Source: Desulfarculus sp.
GTDB lineage: Bacteria > Desulfobacterota > Desulfarculia > Desulfarculales > Desulfarculaceae
DNA length: 6,408 bases
Direction: 5' to 3'
Assembly: GCA_020216625.1 (NCBI GenBank)
Contig: JAIUYB010000137.1
Location: 1-6,408 of the forward strand
Below are positions 1 through 4,326 of the stretch, piece after piece. Within the stretch, counting starts at the first letter, position 1. Every line of letters starts with the position of its first letter. The notes beneath the pieces were generated by a model, which did no database searches, was not told the DNA's origin, and saw only the letters and a list, made by a program, of their open reading frames with translations. The position numbers and the translations under genes were made by a program.

Positions 1-978
1 GGTGATGGCTTCCTGGACGGCATGCTCAGCCCGGACGGACGGCGCATCGTGTTCCTCTACAAGGACGGCGGCCCGGGCGAGCTGGACCGGGGCTTGTACG
101 CGGTGGACCTGACCCCGGAGGGGCGGGCCGAGAACGCGCGTTTGATCACCGTGGGTTGCGGCACCAGTTGGCGTTCGGACTCCCAGGCCTTTCTGGCCTC
201 GCGCTTTTTGACCTTCCGGGGCGGACCGGGCACCGAGGTCTGGCTCTGCGGGCCCAAGGGTCCCATCGAGAGGCTGACCAGCAACCTGGACTGGAACTAC
301 GCCGCCGCTTTCTCGCCCGACGAGCAGTGGATGGTCTGGGCCGCCAGTCCGCTCTACTCCCACGACCCGGCCAGCGGGCGCTATGAAATCTATATCAAGC
401 GCCTGCATGACCGCAATCCCATCCGTCTGACCTTCCACACCGCCACCGACATGGACCCCACCTGGCGCGCCCAGCGCAGCAACCTCAAAGGCTCTCAGGC
501 CGACTTCGTTTACGAGGCCGAGGACTACGCCCATCCCCCGGCGGTGGTGCTGGACGACCCCCAGGCCAGCGGAGGCAAGGCGGCGGGGGTGCACCGCTCG
601 GTGGATCGGGCCGGGGCGGTGGTCTATGGCCAGTACGACGTGCTGCCGGCCGGACAGTATCAGGCCCGCTTCCGCCTGCGCCTGGCCAACGTGCAACGCC
701 AGGGCATGGTGGCCGAGCTGGATGTGAGCGTGGAGGGCGGCAAGCGCATCCTGGCCAAGCGCGCCTTGCGGGCCGAGGAGTTCACCTCCGGCCGCTATCG
801 CGACTTCGACCTGGTTTTCAACTCCGATCAGCTCCTGACCGCCCTGGAATGCCGGGTCAGCTTCTATCCCGGAGTGGCCGACATCATGGTGGATGTGATC
901 ACCGTCAAGCCCTATCGCGACCCCTCTTGGTATCAGCGCGTCTGGGACTGGACCACCAGCTTTTTCGGCGACGACTAG
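1..978 (+). CDS. TolB/PD40-like beta-propeller protein with C-terminal CBM-like domain (5' partial)
   Basis: The reading frame is open from the first base, so the true start lies upstream; 325 residues are visible and the gene ends at TAG 976-978. The N-terminal half shows propeller-type repeats: SPDGRRIVF near residues 10-18, a degenerate copy around residues 55-65 (TSWRSDSQAFLASRF), FSPDEQWMVW near 104-113, and a last DPTWRAQ near 152-158. This is the pattern of TolB/PD40 (WD40-like) blades, commonly found in periplasmic or surface proteins. From about residue 168 a second domain begins with YEAEDY, followed by a DDPQASGG segment and alternating beta strands. This resembles the start of CBM6/CBM35-type carbohydrate-binding sandwiches. 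The tail is Trp-rich (WYQRVWDW). Any signal peptide would lie outside the window. The ligand and exact role are unknown. The propeller call is fairly safe; the CBM-like call rests on motif resemblance only. Confidence 0.75.
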   Translation, partial: GDGFLDGMLSPDGRRIVFLYKDGGPGELDRGLYAVDLTPEGRAENARLITVGCGTSWRSDSQAFLASRFLTFRGGPGTEVWLCGPKGPIERLTSNLDWNYAAAFSPDEQWMVWAASPLYSHDPASGRYEIYIKRLHDRNPIRLTFHTATDMDPTWRAQRSNLKGSQADFVYEAEDYAHPPAVVLDDPQASGGKAAGVHRSVDRAGAVVYGQYDVLPAGQYQARFRLRLANVQRQGMVAELDVSVEGGKRILAKRALRAEEFTSGRYRDFDLVFNSDQLLTALECRVSFYPGVADIMVDVITVKPYRDPSWYQRVWDWTTSFFGDD

Positions 979-979
979 C

Positions 980-1014
980 CCGCCAGTTTAACCACCCAAC
1001 TCCGCGTCCGGCGG
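980..1014 (+). terminator. weak hairpin after the propeller gene
   Basis: Just after the stop codon, CCGCC (980-984) can pair with GGCGG (1010-1014), and inside it AGTT (985-988) with AACT (998-1001), leaving an 8-base bulge on the 3' side. No T tract follows, so an intrinsic terminator is doubtful. It may be a transcript 3'-end structure or chance pairing. Confidence 0.2.
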
Positions 1015-1051
1015 TTGTCCGCCCATGGCCGATGCCCCTATACTGGGCATC
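1015..1051 (+). promoter_or_regulatory. predicted promoter with operator-like palindrome around the -10 box
   Basis: A TTGTCC (1015-1020) and a TATACT (1039-1044) are spaced by 18 bases and match sigma-70-type -35 and -10 boxes at 4/6 and 5/6 positions. The -10 box lies in the centre of a perfect inverted repeat with 7-base arms, GATGCCC (1031-1037) and GGGCATC (1045-1051). A repressor bound here would cover the -10 box. Predicted transcription would begin near 1051, about 60 bases before the flavoprotein start at 1111. Both the promoter and the operator role are inferred. Confidence 0.45.
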
Positions 1052-1059
1052 AGGTCCGT

Positions 1060-1104
1060 CCAGGGGGCGCGGGCCTTGGTCCACATCCCAGCCCCCCTGG
1101 GAGG
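1060..1104 (+). promoter_or_regulatory. inverted repeat abutting the flavoprotein ribosome binding site
   Basis: CCAGGGGG (1060-1067) is the exact reverse complement of CCCCCTGG (1093-1100), with a 25-base loop. The Shine-Dalgarno sequence GGGAGG (1099-1104) begins inside the 3' arm, so folding of the leader would hide its first bases. This could tune translation. No known riboswitch class is recognised. Confidence 0.3.
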
Positions 1105-1110
1105 CGCGCC

Positions 1111-2013
1111 ATGGCCCGCGAAAACTTCGACGTGGTGATAATGGGCGCCGGACCGGCCGGCCTGCAGGCGGCGATTCATGCGGTGCGGGCCAAGGTCTCG
1201 GTGCTGGTGCTGGGCCGCCCCGGTCAGAGCAGCCTCAACAAGGCCCATGTGGAGAATTATTGCTGTTTGCCCACCTTCGCCGGTCCCCAGATGCTGGCCG
1301 ACGGCCGACGCCAGGCGGCCGAGTTCGGGGCGGTGCTGCGCGACGAGGACGTGGTGGAGGTGACGCCTGAGGGCGCGGCCTACCTGGTGCGCACCGAGGG
1401 GGGCGGCGAGGTGCTGGCCAAGGCCCTGGTGCTGGCCATGGGCGTCAGCCGCAACCGCTTGGGAGTCAAGGGCGAAAAAGAGCTGCTGGGCAAGGGCGTC
1501 AGCTATTGCGTGGACTGTGACGGCGGCTTCTACCGCAGCCAACCGGTGGCGGTGGTGGGCGGGGGCAGCGCGGCGGTCAGCGGGGCGCTGACCATGCTCT
1601 TTCTGGCCAGCCAGGTCCACCTGGTCTGTCGCGAGTTGGAGGTCTCCGAGGTGCTGGCCCAACGGCTGCAGGACAGCGCGGTGATCCTGCACCAAGGGCG
1701 CTGGCCCACGGCCATCCAGGGGCAGGACCAGGTGCGCGGCTTGCTCCTGGACGACGGCCAGACCTTGGAGGTGAGTGGAGTCTTCATCGAGCTGGGGGCC
1801 AAGGGCGCGGTGCAGTTGGCCGGGGGCTTGGGGGTGGCCCTGGATCCGGAGACCATGCGCTACATCGCCACGGACAAACGCCAGGCCACCAACCTGGCCG
1901 GGGTCTGGGCGGCGGGCGACATCACCGGTCCTCCCTGGCAGATGGCCAAGGCGGTGGGGGAGGGTTGCGTGGCCGGACTGGAGGCCGCCGCGTACGCCAA
2001 GCGCCTGGGCTGA
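1111..2013 (+). CDS. thioredoxin-reductase-like FAD-dependent pyridine nucleotide-disulfide oxidoreductase
   Basis: A 300-residue flavoprotein of thioredoxin reductase size and domain order. The FAD-binding GAGPAG is at residues 12-17, a VENY motif at 47-50, and the redox-active CVDCDG at 133-138 matches the CATCDG of classical TrxB. The second dinucleotide fold starts with VVGGGSAAV at 148-156, and the C-terminal FAD-contacting AAGD is at 267-270, followed by QMAKAVGEG. The ATG at 1111 is chosen because GGGAGG (1099-1104) sits 6 bases upstream; the open extension back to 1015 runs through the predicted promoter. The HRR motif that binds the NADPH 2'-phosphate in TrxB is CRE here (173-175), and the Glu after GGGxxA is absent (SG), so the electron donor may be NADH or something else. 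The partner is unknown; a thioredoxin, glutaredoxin-like or DsrE-type protein is possible. It probably shares a transcript with the hydrolase 60 bases downstream. Confidence 0.85.
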   Translation: MARENFDVVIMGAGPAGLQAAIHAVRAKVSVLVLGRPGQSSLNKAHVENYCCLPTFAGPQMLADGRRQAAEFGAVLRDEDVVEVTPEGAAYLVRTEGGGEVLAKALVLAMGVSRNRLGVKGEKELLGKGVSYCVDCDGGFYRSQPVAVVGGGSAAVSGALTMLFLASQVHLVCRELEVSEVLAQRLQDSAVILHQGRWPTAIQGQDQVRGLLLDDGQTLEVSGVFIELGAKGAVQLAGGLGVALDPETMRYIATDKRQATNLAGVWAAGDITGPPWQMAKAVGEGCVAGLEAAAYAKRLG

Positions 2014-2073
2014 GGAGGTCGTTGGCGCGCAACGCCTTGAAATCGTGACAACAACCCAGAAAGGGAGCCCCGT

Positions 2074-2622
2074 ATGTCCAAGCATGATCGATTGCTGAAA
2101 CGCGAGGATTGCGTCCTGGTGGTCATTGACGCCCAGGAAAAGCTCCTGCCCGTGATCCACGCGCAGGAGGAGGTGGTGGCCAACATCGCCAAGCTGGTGA
2201 AGTTTGCCGGCATCGTGGACTTGCCGGTGGTGGTGACCGAACAGATGAAGCTGGGGAGCACGGTGGCGGCGGTGGCCGAGGCCGGCTTGCGTGATCCGGC
2301 CATCGCCAAGATCAGCTTCGACTGCTTTGGCTGCGAGGATTTCGTGCAAAAAATCAAGGCCCTGAAGCGCAAGACCTTGGTTCTGGCCGGAGTGGAGGCC
2401 CACATCTGTGTCTTCCAGACCGCCCTGAGCGCCCTGGAGGACTTCCGGGTGCAGGTGGTGGGCGACGCGGTCTCCTCCCGGATGGCGCGCAACCGCGACC
2501 TGGCCTTGGCCCGGTTGCGCCACGCCGGCTGTGTGGTCAGCTCCACCGAGATGTTCATCTACGAGATCCTGCGCCAGGCCGGCACCGAGGAGTTCAAGGC
2601 CACCCTGCCCCTGGTCAAATAG
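2074..2622 (+). CDS. isochorismatase-family cysteine hydrolase
   Basis: A complete 182-residue protein, typical of compact members of the isochorismatase/YcaC-like superfamily. The family's Asp-Lys-Cys catalytic triad is visible: D19 in VVIDAQEKLLP, K79 before ISFDCF, and C112 in LVLAGVEAHICV. The following strand VQVVGDAVSSR is also characteristic. The superfamily cleaves C-N or vinyl-ether bonds (nicotinamide, N-carbamoyl compounds, isochorismate), and the substrate cannot be told from this sequence. The ATG at 2074 is supported by AAGGGAG (2061-2067), 6 bases upstream. No separate promoter is evident in the 60-base gap after the flavoprotein gene, so co-transcription is likely. A palindromic hairpin follows the stop codon. 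Family assignment is strong; true isochorismatase activity is not implied. Confidence 0.9.
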   Translation: MSKHDRLLKREDCVLVVIDAQEKLLPVIHAQEEVVANIAKLVKFAGIVDLPVVVTEQMKLGSTVAAVAEAGLRDPAIAKISFDCFGCEDFVQKIKALKRKTLVLAGVEAHICVFQTALSALEDFRVQVVGDAVSSRMARNRDLALARLRHAGCVVSSTEMFIYEILRQAGTEEFKATLPLVK

Positions 2623-2623
2623 G

Positions 2624-2662
2624 CCGCCGCCCTCCGGTCCTGGCCCGCGGGCCAGGCGGCGG
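2624..2662 (+). terminator. strong GC-rich double hairpin after the hydrolase gene
   Basis: Directly after the stop codon, CCGCCGCC (2624-2631) can pair with GGCGGCGG (2655-2662), enclosing an inner perfect palindrome. The 18-base palindrome CCTGGCCCGCGGGCCAGG (2639-2656) can fold alone, in competition at 2655-2656, or mostly within the outer stem. No T tract follows, so this may be an atypical terminator, a Rho-assisted 3' end or an mRNA-protecting structure. Confidence 0.5.
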
Positions 2663-2749
2663 GGGCTTGGCCGCGACAAGTTAACGATGATAACCGGTTT
2701 GGCGCCGCGAGAGGGCTTGGGCCAAGCCGGGCTGTTAAGGCAACTGGTT
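2663..2749 (+). repeat. two-box element repeated at a 50-base interval upstream of marR
   Basis: GGGCTTGG occurs at 2663-2670 and 2713-2720; AACCGGTT at 2692-2699 corresponds to AACTGGTT at 2742-2749. Both box pairs are offset by exactly 50 bases, while the sequence between the boxes is not conserved. The second GGCTTGG (2714-2720) also forms an inverted repeat with CCAAGCC (2722-2728), and AACCGGTT is a perfect palindrome. This could be a decayed duplication or paired protein-binding sites in the marR control region. Confidence 0.4.
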
Positions 2750-2752
2750 GAA

Positions 2753-2814
2753 TTATCGCGACAATAAATAGGCAATAAATATGCGTTGACAGGGTGTTGG
2801 GGAGTGGATATTGA
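2753..2814 (+). promoter_or_regulatory. marR promoter/operator region with helical-phase direct repeats
   Basis: An AT-rich island in GC-rich surroundings. It holds a near-palindrome TTATCGCGACAA (2753-2764), two direct copies of CAATAAATA (2762-2770 and 2773-2781) exactly 11 bases apart, and a consensus -35 box TTGACA (2786-2791). A TATTGA at 2809-2814, 17 bases on, could be a weak -10 box, but it overlaps the favoured TTG start codon. Autoregulation by the MarR protein is the natural hypothesis. Confidence 0.4.
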
Positions 2815-3311
2815 TTAATGACATGAACAAACTCGCCGAGGAAAACCTGTCCGAAGGGGCCGCTCTGCTGGATTACCAGACCCAGCGCTTGCAGGGTTTG
2901 ATCAGCGAGATGGTGCATTGCTGCCAGGACCGCATGGTCTTCCAGTCGCAGAAATTCGATTTGCCCCAGGCCGAGTTACGCTGCCTGATGCTCTTCGGCG
3001 ACGAGCGCTACCTGACGGTCAAGAGCATCGCCCAACGCCTGGAGGTGGCCAAGAGCCGGGTGACCAAGATCCTGGAGGGGATGGAGGCCAGGGGCCTGGT
3101 CAGCCGCACCGACGATCCCCAAGACGGCCGGATCCGCCTGATCAGCCTGACCCCCGAGGGCCGGCGGCGCGCCCAACAGATCGGCGGGTTCCTGCGGGAT
3201 GTCCACCAGCGTATCTTGCTGCAATTCGAGGAAGATCAGCGTTTGGAGATCATCGGCGCCCTGGAGTCCCTGCGCACCGCCATGGAGGTGGTCAAGCAGG
3301 GCCTGAAGTAG
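2811..3311 (+). CDS. MarR-family winged helix-turn-helix transcriptional regulator
   Basis: A 166-residue protein with the full MarR layout: N-terminal dimerisation helices, a helix-turn-helix at about residues 68-95 (LTVKSIAQRLEVAKSRVTKI...) and the wing at 97-114 with the characteristic DDPQDGR, then LTPEGRR and a C-terminal dimerisation helix. It is expected to bind palindromic DNA as a dimer and usually to repress nearby genes. The TTG at 2811 is preferred because GGGGAG (2799-2804) lies 6 bases upstream; the in-frame ATG at 2823 would be 18 bases from it and fits only if the transcript is nearly leaderless. Cysteines occur at 37-38 (adjacent pair) and 58, which might allow thiol sensing, though they are not at the position of the OhrR sensing cysteine. 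Likely targets are itself and the dsrE2-like gene 167 bases downstream, inferred from a shared motif. Effector unknown. Confidence 0.9.
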   Translation: MINDMNKLAEENLSEGAALLDYQTQRLQGLISEMVHCCQDRMVFQSQKFDLPQAELRCLMLFGDERYLTVKSIAQRLEVAKSRVTKILEGMEARGLVSRTDDPQDGRIRLISLTPEGRRRAQQIGGFLRDVHQRILLQFEEDQRLEIIGALESLRTAMEVVKQGLK

Positions 3312-3354
3312 GTCCGAGGAACGGAGGCGAGAGGGGCGGCTGATTGCGGAGAGA

Positions 3355-3383
3355 TGGATAACCCTGATAACATATTAGTAATG
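3355..3383 (+). promoter_or_regulatory. AT-rich GATAAC repeat island upstream of the dsrE2-like gene
   Basis: This is the only AT-rich stretch in the 167-base gap 3312-3478. It contains GATAACCCTGATAAC (3357-3371), two GATAAC copies with a 9-base period, then CATATTAG. The heptamer TGATAAC (3365-3371) also occurs upstream of marR at 2688-2694, and GATAACC (3357-3363) at 2689-2695. It may be a promoter plus regulator-binding site; no clear -35/-10 pair is identified. Confidence 0.35.
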
Positions 3384-3478
3384 CCGGGGATGGTCCGGCG
3401 TGGACTCTCGGCGGGGCCGGAATCCCGCTCCGCAAGTCTGCCGCGGTCTTTCCCCCAACCCGGATCTTGGAGGATGAT

Positions 3479-4021
3479 ATGACCGACGCGGAAATCCAAA
3501 AGCTGGTGGAGCAGCGGGTGCAGGAGGAGTTGGACAAGCGCCTGGCCGAGCCGCAACCAGCCAGGGCCATGACCATCATCGCCTCCAAGGGCAGCCTGGA
3601 CATGGCCTATCCGGTGCTGATCCTGGCCACCACCGCCGCGGCCATGGACCTGGAAACCACGGTGTTTTTCACCTTCTACGGCCTGGACATCATCAATCGC
3701 CACAAATATGACAAGCTCAAGGTGGCCCCCATCGGCAACCCGGCCATGCCGGTGCCGGTGCCCAACATCATCGGCATCCTCCCGGGCATGACCGCCATGG
3801 CCACCAGCATGATGAAGGGTTGGATGGGCAAGGTGAACGTGCCCAGCATCCCGGAGCTGATGGAGGCGGCCAAGGATGGCGGGGTCAAGCTGATCGGCTG
3901 CCAGATGACCATGGACGTCATGGGTATAAAGCAGGAGGATTTGATCGAGGGGGTGGAGGTGGGCGGCGCCGCCACTTACCTGGCGGCCGCCAGTCAGGCC
4001 CAGATCAATCTATTCGTCTAG
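3479..4021 (+). CDS. dsrE2: DsrE2-type DsrE/DsrF/DrsH-like family protein
   Basis: A 180-residue protein matching the DsrE2 (DrsE_2) family, relatives of which carry persulfide sulfur or interact with TusA-type carriers in sulfur-metabolising prokaryotes. Visible hallmarks are a short N-terminal helical segment rich in Glu, Lys and Arg (about 3-24), a first strand MTIIASKGSLDMAYP (31-45), a hydrophobic VLILATTAAAM, then VFFTFYGLD (63-70), and the conserved cysteine in LIGCQMTMDVMGI. C141 is the only cysteine and is the expected sulfur-binding residue. VEVGGAATYL (159-168) near the end is also typical. Hydrophobic stretches at 44-56 and 93-111 could associate with membrane, as reported for some DsrE2 proteins. 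The ATG at 3479 follows GGAGG (3469-3473) by 5 bases; the in-frame TTG at 3467 overlaps this site and is rejected. No tusA, rhodanese or dsrEFH gene adjoins it, so its sulfur-relay role is inferred from family only. Confidence 0.85.
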   Translation: MTDAEIQKLVEQRVQEELDKRLAEPQPARAMTIIASKGSLDMAYPVLILATTAAAMDLETTVFFTFYGLDIINRHKYDKLKVAPIGNPAMPVPVPNIIGILPGMTAMATSMMKGWMGKVNVPSIPELMEAAKDGGVKLIGCQMTMDVMGIKQEDLIEGVEVGGAATYLAAASQAQINLFV

Positions 4022-4034
4022 GATGCGCGGAGTT

Positions 4035-4094
4035 TGATGTCAGGGATCATGACCGTGCGGACATAAGCGTCGAAAAAATGCTTGACTGACATCA
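4035..4094 (+). repeat. long-range inverted repeat, possible paired operator
   Basis: TGATGTCAG (4035-4043) is the exact reverse complement of CTGACATCA (4086-4094). The centres are 51 bases apart, close to five helical turns, and each arm is itself nearly palindromic (TGAYRTCA). The downstream arm overlaps the predicted -35 box of the porin promoter at 4082-4087. This layout fits a pair of operator sites bridged by a regulator, or a long-loop hairpin; the first seems more plausible. Confidence 0.4.
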
Positions 4095-4110
4095 GCGCTG
4101 GTGCTTCAAT
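4082..4110 (+). promoter_or_regulatory. predicted porin promoter
   Basis: TTGACT (4082-4087, 5/6 match to the -35 consensus) and TTCAAT (4105-4110, 4/6 match to the -10 consensus) are separated by 17 bases. Transcription would begin near 4117, giving a leader of roughly 210 bases before the porin ATG. The -35 box overlaps the inverted repeat arm at 4086-4094, suggesting regulated access. Confidence 0.45.
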
Positions 4111-4173
4111 ATGCCAAGGAAAGAATAGTCTTGTGCTTTGAGGGAAGCGCCGGGCTATTCGCAGAGTCCCGAA

Positions 4174-4231
4174 ACGCCCGTCAGGGCGTGCGAGGAAGCC
4201 GCTTGAGGATGGGTTTGGGTGAGCCCGGGCT
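4174..4231 (+). other. hairpins in the porin 5' leader
   Basis: ACGCCC (4174-4179) pairs perfectly with GGGCGT (4184-4189) around a GTCA tetraloop, and AGCCCGGGCT (4222-4231) is a perfect 10-base palindrome. A weaker pairing, CGAGG (4259-4263) with CCTCG (4283-4287), lies further on. Such structure is common in outer-membrane protein leaders, where stability or small RNAs control expression. I do not recognise a named riboswitch class. Confidence 0.35.
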
Positions 4232-4326
4232 GTCTGGCGGCTGGTGTGCGCGTGAAATCGAGGCTGAAGCTGGCTACTGCATCCTCGGTCCGCGCGTCCG
4301 AACATCGAAAAGGAGAAAAGGGAAAA

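Larger units (their letters stand above)
4022..4326 (+). other. 305-base intergenic region: regulatory inverted repeat, promoter and porin leader
   Basis: No protein gene is supported here; the open frames that cross it lack a credible ribosome site or family resemblance. The first third (to about 4094) holds a long-range inverted repeat and a predicted -35 box. The rest is probably the transcribed 5' leader of the porin, about 210 bases long, with several short hairpins and the ribosome binding site at its end. No intrinsic terminator for the dsrE2-like gene is visible. Confidence 0.5.

Noticed and set aside
1015..1110. Upstream TTG start for the flavoprotein adding 32 residues
   Set aside because: The extension runs through the predicted promoter and hairpins, is unlike TrxB N-termini, and the ATG at 1111 has a well-placed GGGAGG.
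988..2775. 595-codon reverse-strand open frame across the flavoprotein and hydrolase genes
   Set aside because: Its product is a low-complexity His/Gln/Gly/Leu-rich sequence without family motifs, and it lies opposite two genes with intact catalytic motifs. This is typical of antisense frames in GC-rich DNA.
4219..4326. Upstream in-frame extension of the porin
   Set aside because: It would place 36 residues before a clear signal peptide that starts with MKK at 4327.
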